DNA of 64,000 bases from Solirubrobacteraceae bacterium (GTDB lineage: Bacteria; Actinomycetota; Thermoleophilia; Solirubrobacterales; Solirubrobacteraceae): positions 53,278-117,277 of the forward strand of contig JALNWQ010000013.1 in the NCBI GenBank assembly GCA_023230855.1, in the 5' to 3' direction. Below are positions 8,630 through 17,186 of this stretch, one piece after another. The translations under genes and the position numbers were made by a program. A model generated the notes under the pieces. The model did no database searches. It was not told the DNA's origin and worked only from the letters and a program-made list of their open reading frames with translations. Position 1 is the first letter of the stretch. Every line of letters starts with the position of its first letter.

Positions 8630-9227
8630 GTGGGCCCAGGTCGAAGCCGCGATCGCCGCCGCATGGCCGCAGTCGAAGCCGCACACCGACGACGAGGTGC
8701 GAATCCGTCACGGCCTCGTCCCTCCCGACCTGCAGCTCGACGTGGCGCTCAACGCCGTCGCGACGCTCGTCCGCGCCGGCCGCGACTTCCCACCACCGCT
8801 GCCCGTGCTCGTCCGCCAGGCCGACGAGCAGTCCCGACCGCCGCTCCCGTCGCCCGGAGCCACGCTCCACCTGCTGTCGCAGGCCATGAGCGCCTACGGC
8901 CCCGACCGCGAGGCCGACGCGCTCCGCTGGCTCGCCCAGCAATCGCCGCACGCCGCCCGCCTCGCCGTCGAGCTCGGCTGGCGCCAGTTCGGCATGGAGC
9001 GCACCGGCGACCCCGACATCGGCGGCGCTGTCCGGCAACGCCTGCAGCAGACCGCCGGGGCGGTCATCCGCGACCTCGAGCGCGAACGCACGAACGGCCA
9101 TGTCCGCGAGCTCGTCGCGAACCGCCTTCGCACCCTGAACGGCGCACCCGACCGGCATGGCCTGCGCCCCGCCGCCGAGCGCGTCGCCGACCTGCTCCCC
9201 GCACCCGACCAGAGGCCCGCCGCATGA
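8616..9227 (+). CDS. possible replication accessory (loader-like) protein
   Basis: 203 residues, mostly helical. WAQVEAAIAAAWP at the N-terminus resembles the opening of proteins that follow the initiator in actinophage replication modules and act as helicase loaders. I see no Walker motifs. Function is inferred mainly from position directly after the initiator. Confidence 0.5.
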   Translation: MLLREWAQVEAAIAAAWPQSKPHTDDEVRIRHGLVPPDLQLDVALNAVATLVRAGRDFPPPLPVLVRQADEQSRPPLPSPGATLHLLSQAMSAYGPDREADALRWLAQQSPHAARLAVELGWRQFGMERTGDPDIGGAVRQRLQQTAGAVIRDLERERTNGHVRELVANRLRTLNGAPDRHGLRPAAERVADLLPAPDQRPAA

Positions 9228-9565
9228 TCCCCCAGCTCGACCAGCGCGCCCCCGACACACCCGACCGGACCGGCTTCCTCGCCGCCCACCCGGCCCCGAA
9301 GCCCAACCCGCTGCTCGTCCCCCCGGTCGCGCTCCTCGAAGTCGCGCAGCTCCTCGCCGACGAAGAGCCCACCCACGGCAACCGCTGGCGACGCCGACCC
9401 GCCCGCCACCACCTCGCCGCCGCGCTCCGCCACACGCTTCGCTGGAACACCGGCCAGACCGTCGACCCCGACAGCGGCCACAGCCACCTCACCCACGCCG
9501 CCGCCCGCATCCTCATGGCCCTCGAGCAGGAGGCAACGTCGAAACAGCACCGGCCCGGTGCGTAA
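9224..9565 (+). CDS. DUF5664 / dATP-dGTP diphosphohydrolase N-domain-like protein
   Basis: 113 residues. VALLEVAQLLADEE, HHLAAALRHTLRW and DPDSGHSHLTHAAARIL match the all-alpha DUF5664 family, whose characterised relatives hydrolyse dATP and dGTP. Phages use such enzymes to alter nucleotide pools. No PurZ-like adenylosuccinate synthetase is visible in the prophage, so modified-base synthesis is not supported. It overlaps the upstream gene by 4 bp. Confidence 0.7.
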   Translation: MIPQLDQRAPDTPDRTGFLAAHPAPKPNPLLVPPVALLEVAQLLADEEPTHGNRWRRRPARHHLAAALRHTLRWNTGQTVDPDSGHSHLTHAAARILMALEQEATSKQHRPGA

Positions 9566-9576
9566 CGTCGACACCG

Positions 9577-9990
9577 ATGCAGGCCACCGTGCCCCCGATC
9601 CAACGAGACCCCCGACGCGTCGCCGCGATCATCGCGACCGCCCACGCCATCCGGGCCACCATCCCCACCGGCCCCACCAACGACGAGCACCTCGCCCAGG
9701 CCGCCGACCACATCGTCGCCGCCGTCATCCGCGAGCTCCGCGTCCACCGCCGCTACCGCGTCACCGCCAGCCCCGACGGCACCCCACGCTCCGCGATCGT
9801 GCTCGCCCACGACGTCGACGACCCCCGAGCCGCCCGCCGGGCCGCGATCAACGCGCACGTCGAGTACGCCGACCACCCCAACGCCGAGATCCGCGTCCAG
9901 TGCGCCTACCGCGCCCGCTACGAACGCGTCCACATCGACCCCACCACCGACACCATCCCGATCAACGCGATGGTGCTCGATGCCGCGTGA
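9577..9990 (+). CDS. hypothetical phage protein
   Basis: 137 residues from ATG 9577. The N-terminal helix (VAAIIATAHAIRATIP) and mixed alpha/beta remainder give no family match that I recognise. It overlaps the next gene by 11 bp. Confidence 0.55.
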   Translation: MQATVPPIQRDPRRVAAIIATAHAIRATIPTGPTNDEHLAQAADHIVAAVIRELRVHRRYRVTASPDGTPRSAIVLAHDVDDPRAARRAAINAHVEYADHPNAEIRVQCAYRARYERVHIDPTTDTIPINAMVLDAA

Positions 9991-10252
9991 CCCGCTCATG
10001 GCGCTCGCCGTCCTCTACCACCGCGCCGCCGAGCACCACCTCATGGTCACCCTCGACCGGCAAGGCGCACGCACCCTCATGCTCGTCACCAAGACCAGCC
10101 GCGCACTCCGCCGGCTCCGCTACCGCATGATCTGGCGCGAAACGCGCGTCCACGACCTCACCGAACACGGGCTCGGCCAAGCCGCGCACCTCCTCGACCA
10201 GGACCTCGCACAGGACCCGCCCCGCCACCGATTCGAGCGAGGCCACGGATGA
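9980..10252 (+). CDS. hypothetical phage protein
   Basis: 90 basic residues (LRRLRYRMIWRETRVHDL). No recognised domain. It overlaps neighbours on both sides, as usual in this operon. Confidence 0.5.
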   Translation: MPRDPLMALAVLYHRAAEHHLMVTLDRQGARTLMLVTKTSRALRRLRYRMIWRETRVHDLTEHGLGQAAHLLDQDLAQDPPRHRFERGHG

Positions 10253-10554
10253 CCGACGCCCGCAACCGCGAACGCCGCACCCCCCGTACCTGCCCGCACT
10301 GCGGCGGCACCTGGACCCCGCACGGCACCCGCCGCCGCGACCCCTGGGCCATCTGCAGCGCCTGCATCACCGCCCACCGCCTCGCCGCCCGAGCCCAGGA
10401 CGCCGGGCTCACCACCCACATCGTGCACCTCGAGCCGCTCCACGCCCGCGTTCGCGCCCACAACGGCGACCGCAACTGGGGATGGATCGACAGCCACCAC
10501 GACATCGCGACCACCGACCGATCCGCCGGGACGCGAAGGAGAATCGCGGCATGA
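10249..10554 (+). CDS. small zinc-ribbon phage protein
   Basis: 101 residues. CPHCGG near residue 15 and CSACITAHR near residue 37 form a C-x2-C...C-x2-C zinc ribbon. The rest is His- and Arg-rich. Possibly nucleic-acid binding; role unknown. Confidence 0.6.
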   Translation: MTDARNRERRTPRTCPHCGGTWTPHGTRRRDPWAICSACITAHRLAARAQDAGLTTHIVHLEPLHARVRAHNGDRNWGWIDSHHDIATTDRSAGTRRRIAA

Positions 10555-10751
10555 GCGACGACATCTACGACCCCGACTGGACACCGCCGAAACCGCACCT
10601 CTGGAAGTGGGTCCCCGGCCGCGACCTCGTCGACCCCGAACACGGGGCCGTGCACCAGCCGGGCCGGTGGCAGCCCAACACGGGCGACCCCGAAGGCAAC
10701 GACGAACTGTGGCGTGAAGCCCGCGAACGGGACGCCTACGAGGGTCCGTGA
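10551..10751 (+). CDS. small phage protein, unknown
   Basis: 66 residues, acidic and rich in Trp, Pro and Asp (MSDDIYDPDWTPPKPHLW). AAGGAGAATC upstream of ATG 10551 provides a good ribosome binding site. It overlaps the terminase small-subunit start by 4 bp. Confidence 0.55.
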   Translation: MSDDIYDPDWTPPKPHLWKWVPGRDLVDPEHGAVHQPGRWQPNTGDPEGNDELWREARERDAYEGP

Positions 10752-11287
10752 CCACCGCGTCCCGCACCTGCGCCGGCACGTCGAAGAAGACCGGCAAGCC
10801 CTGCCGGGCCCGGCCACTCCGGGACGGCGACTACTGCATCGCGCACGACGAGGACGCACGAGCATCCACAGGATTCGGGGGACCGCAGCCCGGAAGCGGC
10901 CGTCCCCGCAACCCGCGCCCGTCCGAGGTTGCCCGCCGCCTCATCGAGGAGAACGTCCTAGCGCTGCAGCGGCCGTACTGGCGGGCGCTCGGGTACGACG
11001 TCGAGATCGGACCGGACGGCCCGCGCCTCGTCGAGCTCGAGCAGGGCGGCGCGAAGCTCCACGCCTCGTTCGAGGGCTGGATCGGCGTCAGCGACCACGA
11101 CGACCTCGCCGCGCAGATCCAGGCCGCCGAGAAGCTGCAGGACCGCGTGTACGGCCGGCCGAAGCAGGCCACCGAGGTGTCCGGCCCCGACGGCGGGCCG
11201 ATCAACACGGTCGACGTCAGCGACCCCGAGACGCGGGACCTCATCGGTGAGCTACTCCGACGCCGACCGGCTGCTCGCGACGAGTAG
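10748..11287 (+). CDS. terminase small subunit (TerS)
   Basis: 179 residues from GTG 10748. The N-terminus holds a Cys/His knuckle (RTCAGTSKKTGKPC then YCIAHD). The central and C-terminal helices (ARRLIEENVLALQRPYW, QIQAAEKLQDRVYGRP) resemble small terminase helical regions. The position directly before, and 41 bp overlapping, the large terminase supports the call. TerS recognises the phage packaging site and regulates the large subunit. Confidence 0.75.
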   Translation: MTTASRTCAGTSKKTGKPCRARPLRDGDYCIAHDEDARASTGFGGPQPGSGRPRNPRPSEVARRLIEENVLALQRPYWRALGYDVEIGPDGPRLVELEQGGAKLHASFEGWIGVSDHDDLAAQIQAAEKLQDRVYGRPKQATEVSGPDGGPINTVDVSDPETRDLIGELLRRRPAARDE

Positions 11288-12764
11288 CCCGGCCGGGTTC
11301 GCTCATGTCGCGTCGCGCGGCACCTGGACCCCGTTCGAGCACCTCATCCTGTTGAACGACGCGCTGATGCGCGTCGCCGCCGGCGAGGTCCGCCGGCTGA
11401 TCGTCACGATGCCGCCACGGCACGGCAAGAGCGAGCTGATCAGTCGCTACCTGCCAGCGTGGTACCTCGGCCGCTACCCGGACCGGCAGGTGATGCTCAC
11501 GTCGTACGAGGCGACGTTCGCCGCGTCGTGGGGAGGCAAGGCGAGGCAGCTCCTCGAGGAGCACGGGCCGGGCCTGTTCGGGGTGCGGGTGTCCGACGGG
11601 TCCGCCGCGAAGGACCAATGGCGACTCGACCGTCACGACGGCGTGATGGTCACCGCCGGCGTCGGCGGGGGCGTCACCGGCCGTGGCGCGCACCTCCTCG
11701 TCATCGACGACCCCGTCAAGAACGCCGAGCACGCCCGCTCCCAGGTCCGACGCGACGCGGTGTGGGACTGGTGGACGTCGACCGTTCGCACCCGCCTCAT
11801 GCCCGCCACCGGCACCAGCCCTCCCGGCGCGGCGATCGTCGTGATGACCAGGTGGCACGAGGACGACCTCGTCGGCCGGCTCATCGAGCACCAGGAGCAG
11901 GGCGGCGACCGATGGGAGATCGTGAACCTGCCGGCGCTCGCCGAGGAGCACGACCCGCTCGGCCGGGCACCCGGCGCGGCCCTGTGCCCGGAGCTGTTCG
12001 ACGAGGCCGCGCACGAGCAGACCCGCCGCGCGATCGGCACCTACTGGTTCGCGTCGCTGTACCAGCAGCGCCCCGCCCCCGCCGAGGGCCTGCTGTTCAA
12101 GGACGAGCACTTCCGGTACTGGACGCGCGACGCGACCCCGTCCGGGCAGACCCTCGCGATCCTGCACCAACCCGACGGGCCGCCGACCACGGTGATGACG
12201 CACAAGCTCGACGTGTTCCAGGTCGTCGACGTCGCCGCGTCGAGCAAGGCGACGGCGGACTACACCGTCGTCACCACGTTCGGCCGGTGCCCCGACGGGC
12301 AGCTCCTCGTGCTCGACGTCGCACGCCGGCAGTTCGAGCTGCTCGACGTCCCCGGCTTCATCGACCGTGAGCACGAACGGCACGGCCGCCCCCCGCTGTG
12401 GGTGGAGAACTTCGGCCACGGGTACGGCGTCGTCAAGGCGCTGCGCCGGAAGGGGATCGCGGTGCACGGCGCGGACCCGATCGGCGACAAGGTGATGAGG
12501 GCGATGGACGCCGTCGCGCGGTACGAGGCCGGCGAGATCTACCACCTGCGTGGCGCGGACTGGCTCGACACGTTCGAGGCCGAGCTGAAGGCGTTCCCGA
12601 CCGGCTCCAACGACGACCAGGTCGACACCGTCGCCTACGCCGCGATCGTGCTCCCGAAGGTCACCGCAGCCACCGCGAAGCCCGCGTCCACGAAGGCGAA
12701 GCCCGAAGGCGTCGGCGTACCCGCCGGGGTGGCCAAGCGACGCCGGCGCCGCTCGGCATCCTAG
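11247..12764 (+). CDS. terminase large subunit (TerL)
   Basis: 505 residues from GTG 11247. The ATPase domain carries Walker A MPPRHGKS (K61) and Walker B HLLVIDDP (D154-D155). The C-terminal RNase H-like nuclease begins with VVDVAASSKATADYT (first Asp), and NDDQVDTVAYA near the end supplies another acidic residue. It cuts concatemers and pumps DNA into the prohead. Its TAG stop overlaps the stop of the convergent moron at 12761-12764. Confidence 0.95.
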   Translation: MSYSDADRLLATSSPAGFAHVASRGTWTPFEHLILLNDALMRVAAGEVRRLIVTMPPRHGKSELISRYLPAWYLGRYPDRQVMLTSYEATFAASWGGKARQLLEEHGPGLFGVRVSDGSAAKDQWRLDRHDGVMVTAGVGGGVTGRGAHLLVIDDPVKNAEHARSQVRRDAVWDWWTSTVRTRLMPATGTSPPGAAIVVMTRWHEDDLVGRLIEHQEQGGDRWEIVNLPALAEEHDPLGRAPGAALCPELFDEAAHEQTRRAIGTYWFASLYQQRPAPAEGLLFKDEHFRYWTRDATPSGQTLAILHQPDGPPTTVMTHKLDVFQVVDVAASSKATADYTVVTTFGRCPDGQLLVLDVARRQFELLDVPGFIDREHERHGRPPLWVENFGHGYGVVKALRRKGIAVHGADPIGDKVMRAMDAVARYEAGEIYHLRGADWLDTFEAELKAFPTGSNDDQVDTVAYAAIVLPKVTAATAKPASTKAKPEGVGVPAGVAKRRRRRSAS

Positions 12765-13276
12765 GAGAGCGCGTTCTCCCTGTCGAGCTCGCGGGTCGCG
12801 CGCACGTTATCTGCAAGCTCCTTGAGGTCCTGCTCAACCTGGGGCCTACGGTGCGGCGGGTTGACGGCCCGGATCGCACCCTCGAGAGCAGCGACGCCCT
12901 GGCCGACCATAACCTTCGCGTACTCGGCGGCCTCGCGGTCGGGTTGCGCGACGCCATGCCGGATTCGCTCGTACTTGGTGTAGGCCTCGCACACTGCCTC
13001 GTACTCGCTGTGCCGGAACGCCCGCGCGGCTTCTTCCCCGCGTCGTTCGAGCATCGTAGGCGTAGGGAGTTGCTGGAGCTGGAGAACTCGCCGCGCGCGT
13101 GGACCGAGGTCGAGAGACCGTAGCCCGGTCAGCATGTCCGCCATCTCTGCCTCGAACTGGCGTCGATAACCGCGCGCAGTCTTCCAGTCGCCGTAGGCGA
13201 CGAGGCCCGCTTGGATGCCTCCGGACACGCCAACGCCGATGACGGTGAAGAGCCCCGCGATGACGACATCGTCCAT
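12761..13276 (-). CDS. inverted moron: single-pass membrane protein with coiled-coil tail
   Basis: 171 residues from ATG 13274-13276. An N-terminal hydrophobic segment (DVVIAGLFTVIGVGVSGG, about residues 3-25) is followed by a long charged helical region rich in Glu and Arg. It is the only antisense gene in the left half of the prophage and lies between terL and the portal. That is the classic position of a moron expressed from its own promoter in the lysogen. Base composition is somewhat less G+C-rich than its neighbours. It may affect the host envelope or superinfection; function unknown. Confidence 0.65.
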   Translation of the reverse strand: MDDVVIAGLFTVIGVGVSGGIQAGLVAYGDWKTARGYRRQFEAEMADMLTGLRSLDLGPRARRVLQLQQLPTPTMLERRGEEAARAFRHSEYEAVCEAYTKYERIRHGVAQPDREAAEYAKVMVGQGVAALEGAIRAVNPPHRRPQVEQDLKELADNVRATRELDRENALS

Positions 13277-13398
13277 CTGCTGATCGTCCCACCCGAACCG
13301 GCTGGATCGGCCAACCGCACGAACCGGTTGCACCCGGCGGCGTGACCCTGCCACGGTGATCTTCAGCCGATGCGCACCGTGATCTGCCATCCCGCCCC

Positions 13399-13429
13399 GG
13401 GCTACCCGGCCACCCCGGCCGGGTAGCCC
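13399..13429. other. strong hairpin upstream of the portal gene
   Basis: A 13-bp perfect inverted repeat (13399-13411 with 13417-13429) with a 5-nt loop, 28 bp before the portal GTG. There is no T tract on either side. It could insulate the antisense moron from late transcription or protect the processed late mRNA. Confidence 0.5.
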
Positions 13430-13456
13430 CGCCCGCACCCGCGGGCCCGGCCGACC

Positions 13457-15589
13457 GTGGCCAGCCCCCCGACCGGCCGCAAGGCCGGCCCGAACGTCGG
13501 GCCCGTCTCCAACGGCGACAGCCGACGCATCGCCGGCTACCGCACGTTCCGTGACGACGCGGACCCGATCGACGAGCTCGTCTGGCCGCTCTCGATCGAC
13601 ACCTACTCGATCATGGACACCGACGGGCAGGTCACCGCGCTACTGCGCCTCATCGACTGGGCCGTCCGGAACTACCAGTTCGAGCTGCACCCCGGCGACC
13701 TGTCCGGCACCCTGCTCGACAAGCTCGCGCAAGACACGCACCTGCCGATCGCCGGCCAGCCCGTCGACGACGAGCACGCCGCCCGCACCGCCCGCGTCCA
13801 CCGTCGCCGGCTCCTGCGCGACATCCTCCGCGCGCTCTCGATCGGGCACAGCGTGTTCGAGATCGTCGGCGAATACGACGACGACCGCACCTGGCGGATC
13901 ATCGACCTGTCGCACCTCAACCCCCGGTCGCTGGACCGGTGGCACTTCGGGAACGACAACCGCGTCGAGCAGATCGACCAGTGGCACGGCGTACCACCGA
14001 CCGAGCTGCACGCCGGACGCCTCGCCGTGTTCCGGCTCGACCCGTCGCACGACCACCCCTACGGCGAGTCGATGCTCCGGCCGCTGTACACCGACTGGGT
14101 CAGCAAGGACCGCGCGATCCGCGTGAACCTCCTGTCGATCGAGCGGCACGGGATGGGCATCCCGACCGTCGAGATGTCCGACGAGGCCCAAGCCAAGCAC
14201 CAGCAGGACTACCTCGACATCGTCACCGGCGTCGCGGCGGGGGAGGAGACCGGGGTCGTGATCCCGGCCGGCGCGTCGTTCGACATCAAGGGCATGGACG
14301 GCACGCTGCCGGACACCCTCGCCACGATCCGGTACCACGACGAGGCGATGTCCCGCACGATGCAGGGACAGGTCGCGCAGCTCGGCCAGACCGACAACGG
14401 GTCCGGGTCATACGCGCTGTCGCGGACGCTCGACAACATCCTCGACATCGCCCGCGACACGATCGCCGGGTGGATCGCCGAGGCGATCACCGAGCAGATC
14501 GTGGCCCGGTGGTGCGAGTACAACGCCGTCGAGCTGTCCCGGATGCCGCGTGTCGACTGGGCGCGCCCGGAGCCGGACCCGGTGGCGTTGCAGCCCGCCG
14601 ACATGGTGGCGCTCGTGAACGCCGGGCTCGTGAACCCGGCGCAGCTCGAGGTGCGCGAGCACGTCGCCCGCACGTACGGGCTGCCCGCCCCGGACGCCAC
14701 GCCGCTCCCCGCGGCACGCGACCGGGAACGTCCGCAGCTGTCCGGGCCCCGCCAGCTTGCGGCCGCCCCGGAGCCACCGGCGGACCCCGGCGTCGGGCAC
14801 CGGCACCTGAACGAGCCGGAGCGGCGAGCCCGCGTGCTGTTCGCGCAGGTCGCCGACGCGTGGGACACCGCCGTCGACGCCACCTCCGCCGTCTACCAGG
14901 ACCTCCGCGACCGCCTGATCGCCGCCGCCGCCGACGAGATCGCGGACAGCGACCTCCTCGACGACCTCGCGACGCTCGCCCCCGACCTCCGCGACCGGCT
15001 CCTCGACGCGATCCCCGACGACCTCGTCGAGCGCGCCGCAGACCTCCTCGACGACGCGGCCCGCACCGGCGCCACCCAGGTCGCCGACGAGTTCGCCCGA
15101 CAGGGCGCAGACGACGCCGACCCTGGCGACCCCGACTACCGCGGTCGCGCCACCGAAGAGGCCGGGCTCGTCGCCGGCGCGCTCGCGATGGTCACCGCCG
15201 ACCAGGCGCTCGGGATCGTCGCCCGCCGCCGCGGCCCCGACGTCACCCCCGACGAGCTCGCCGACGCGATCCGTGACGAGCTCGCGGACCTCACCACCGC
15301 GCACACCGACGACCTTGCCCGCGGTGGCGTCACCCGCGCCCAGCACACCGGCCGGACCGCCACCATCCGCGCCCACGAATCGGACGTGGTCGGCATCTAC
15401 GCGTCGGAGCTGCTCGACAGCAACACGTGCACCGAGTGCTCGCACGTCGACGGGACCGAGTACCCCGACCTCGACGCGGCGCTCGCCGACTACCCGACCG
15501 GCGGCTACCGGGCATGCGCCGGCGGGGACCGGTGCCGCGGAACCCTCGTCGCGATCCACGCCGCCGAACAGGAGGTGTCGGTCCAGTGA
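13457..15589 (+). CDS. portal protein fused to MuF-like head morphogenesis domain
   Basis: 710 residues from GTG 13457. Residues 1 to about 420 resemble DUF935 (Mu gp29-like) portals (YRTFRDDADPIDELVWPL; YGESMLRPLY). Residues 450-710 are helical and end in a MuF-type Cys module (NTCTECSHVDGTEYP, then GGYRACAGGDRCRG). In Mu these are two proteins, portal gp29 and minor head protein gp30. Here they form one chain, so the injected or internal head domain is covalently tied to the portal. Confidence 0.85.
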   Translation: MASPPTGRKAGPNVGPVSNGDSRRIAGYRTFRDDADPIDELVWPLSIDTYSIMDTDGQVTALLRLIDWAVRNYQFELHPGDLSGTLLDKLAQDTHLPIAGQPVDDEHAARTARVHRRRLLRDILRALSIGHSVFEIVGEYDDDRTWRIIDLSHLNPRSLDRWHFGNDNRVEQIDQWHGVPPTELHAGRLAVFRLDPSHDHPYGESMLRPLYTDWVSKDRAIRVNLLSIERHGMGIPTVEMSDEAQAKHQQDYLDIVTGVAAGEETGVVIPAGASFDIKGMDGTLPDTLATIRYHDEAMSRTMQGQVAQLGQTDNGSGSYALSRTLDNILDIARDTIAGWIAEAITEQIVARWCEYNAVELSRMPRVDWARPEPDPVALQPADMVALVNAGLVNPAQLEVREHVARTYGLPAPDATPLPAARDRERPQLSGPRQLAAAPEPPADPGVGHRHLNEPERRARVLFAQVADAWDTAVDATSAVYQDLRDRLIAAAADEIADSDLLDDLATLAPDLRDRLLDAIPDDLVERAADLLDDAARTGATQVADEFARQGADDADPGDPDYRGRATEEAGLVAGALAMVTADQALGIVARRRGPDVTPDELADAIRDELADLTTAHTDDLARGGVTRAQHTGRTATIRAHESDVVGIYASELLDSNTCTECSHVDGTEYPDLDAALADYPTGGYRACAGGDRCRGTLVAIHAAEQEVSVQ

Positions 15590-16785
15590 CCGACCTCATC
15601 ACGATCAAGGCCGTCCCGATCGCCCGCGTCGGCGACTGGAACGCCGCCGCCGGCACGGGCGTCCTCACCCCCGAGGACCTGCAGTCGATGGTCGACGCCG
15701 CCCAGGACCCGGAGATCCAGGCCGCCGGACCGGTCCGAGGCTGGCTTGGCCACAACGGGGCGGTCGATGACTGGGGCGACCCGATCCCCCGCGACCCGTA
15801 CGACACCGCCGAGCCGGCGATCGGGACCGTCGAGAACCTGACGACCGCCGACGACGGACAGACGCTCGTCGCGGACCTCGTCGACGTGCCGGAGATCGTG
15901 ACGGTGCTGTACCCGCAGCGCTCGATCGAGACGATCGGTGGCGTCGTCACCGCATCCGGGAACGGCTACCGGTGCGTCCTCACCGGCATGGCGTACCTCG
16001 GTCGCGCCGACCCGGCCGTGAAGGGCATGCCTGACCTCCTCGACGCCGTCCGGGCGTCCGCGACCGGTGCGCTCGCCGCCGGTGGCGTGCGCTGGATCGG
16101 TGAGCCGGCGCTGATGTCCGCGCTGCCTGCCGACACGCCGCCACCGGCCGACGACCAGGTCGTCGCCCGCGTCACCCGCCGTGCGCTCGCGCTCGCGGCC
16201 CGCACCGACCTTGCCCCCGCCGGGGCAGACCACCCGGCCGCCGCGGCGGCCACGACCACAGGAGCACCTGTGAGCAACCCCACGCCGCCGGCACCCAACG
16301 GCCCGGCGAACGATCCCACCGTCGACCCGCCCGAGAACGACGAGACGCCCCAGGACGCGGTCGACACCGACGTCGACGCGGACGACGACGAGGACGAGAC
16401 GGAGGAGACCGGCACGGTCACCGTCGACGCCGCCGCGTTCGCCGCGATGCAGGAGCGCCTCGCCGCCCTCGAGGAGCGGGATGAGCAGCGCGCCCGGGCC
16501 GACCACGACACCGGCCGCGAGCAGCTGCTGACCGCCGCGATCGACGAGGGCCGGTTCCCCGAGTCCCGCCGCGACCACTACGCCCGCCGCTACGACAGCG
16601 ACCCGGAGGGCACCCGTGCCGAGATCGACGGCCTGACGCCCGGGGTCGTGCCGACCGCCGGCCGACGCCTCGCCTCCGGCGGCGCGCCCGTCACCGACGC
16701 GGTCGTGATCCGTGACGACGAGCCGCTCCCCGCCGGCCTGTCGCTCCTGTCCAACCGCGCGCGGCAGCGCCGCCACGCCAGCTGA
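15586..16785 (+). CDS. prohead protease with C-terminal scaffold (Mu gpI-like)
   Basis: 399 residues from GTG 15586, overlapping the portal stop by 4 bp. The N-terminal half (GVLTPEDLQSMVDAA, WLGHNG, YPQRSIETIGG) resembles Mu-type phage proteases. A Pro/Asp/Glu-rich linker (about 225-285) leads to a coiled-coil C-terminus (AAMQERLAALEERDEQRAR). In this arrangement the protease trims the scaffold after assembly. An in-frame start inside the gene probably makes the free scaffold. Confidence 0.75.
   Translation: MTDLITIKAVPIARVGDWNAAAGTGVLTPEDLQSMVDAAQDPEIQAAGPVRGWLGHNGAVDDWGDPIPRDPYDTAEPAIGTVENLTTADDGQTLVADLVDVPEIVTVLYPQRSIETIGGVVTASGNGYRCVLTGMAYLGRADPAVKGMPDLLDAVRASATGALAAGGVRWIGEPALMSALPADTPPPADDQVVARVTRRALALAARTDLAPAGADHPAAAAATTTGAPVSNPTPPAPNGPANDPTVDPPENDETPQDAVDTDVDADDDEDETEETGTVTVDAAAFAAMQERLAALEERDEQRARADHDTGREQLLTAAIDEGRFPESRRDHYARRYDSDPEGTRAEIDGLTPGVVPTAGRRLASGGAPVTDAVVIRDDEPLPAGLSLLSNRARQRRHAS
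16270..16785 (+). CDS. nested scaffold protein (in-frame internal start)
   Basis: GTG 16270 is in the protease frame and is preceded by CAGGAGCACCT, a clear ribosome binding site at good spacing. The 171-residue product begins with a Pro/Asp-rich segment and contains the coiled coil and basic C-terminus expected of a scaffold. Mu makes its scaffold gpZ the same way inside gene I. The start is inferred from the ribosome binding site, not proven. Confidence 0.6.
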   Translation: MSNPTPPAPNGPANDPTVDPPENDETPQDAVDTDVDADDDEDETEETGTVTVDAAAFAAMQERLAALEERDEQRARADHDTGREQLLTAAIDEGRFPESRRDHYARRYDSDPEGTRAEIDGLTPGVVPTAGRRLASGGAPVTDAVVIRDDEPLPAGLSLLSNRARQRRHAS

Positions 16786-16797
16786 CCCGAGGACCCC

Positions 16798-17175
16798 ATG
16801 CCCTACACCGCACCCATCTACGACCCCGGCCAGGCCATCACCGGCCGTGCCGCCGAGAACCTCGTCGGCGCCCGGTTCGTGAAGCCGTCCGCCGTCAAGG
16901 TCGACGGCGGCAACGTCCCGGTCGTGTACGCCGACGCCGGCGACCACCCGATCGGCGTCACGCAGCGCGACCGGTCCGACACCGACGCGATCGCGATCTA
17001 CGGCTCCGGTCACGTCCTGCACGTCACCGCGTCCGCCGGCATCACCGCCGGCGCGGCGATCCAGACCGCCAACGACGGCAAGGTCGCCACGTTCTCGTCC
17101 GGCCGCAAGGTCGGCGTCGCGCTCGAGACCGCCGACGGTGACGGCGACCTCATCCTCGCCCAGGTCCAGCTCTAG
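16798..17175 (+). CDS. capsid decoration protein (DUF2190-like)
   Basis: 125 residues, almost all beta with Gly/Ala/Asp-rich loops (HVLHVTASAGITAGAAIQTA). Size, composition and position between scaffold and major capsid gene match DUF2190 or gpD-type cement proteins that trimerise on the capsid. Confidence 0.75.
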   Translation: MPYTAPIYDPGQAITGRAAENLVGARFVKPSAVKVDGGNVPVVYADAGDHPIGVTQRDRSDTDAIAIYGSGHVLHVTASAGITAGAAIQTANDGKVATFSSGRKVGVALETADGDGDLILAQVQL

Positions 17176-17186
17176 GAGACCACGAC

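Noticed and set aside
4940..12764. 2-aminoadenine (Z) genome synthesis
   Set aside because: A DUF5664-like enzyme is present, but no PurZ-like or DatZ-like protein is visible in the prophage.
13457..15589. Mu-like transposable prophage
   Set aside because: Head genes are Mu-like, but there is no transposase, the ends are tRNA-derived att repeats and a tyrosine integrase is present.
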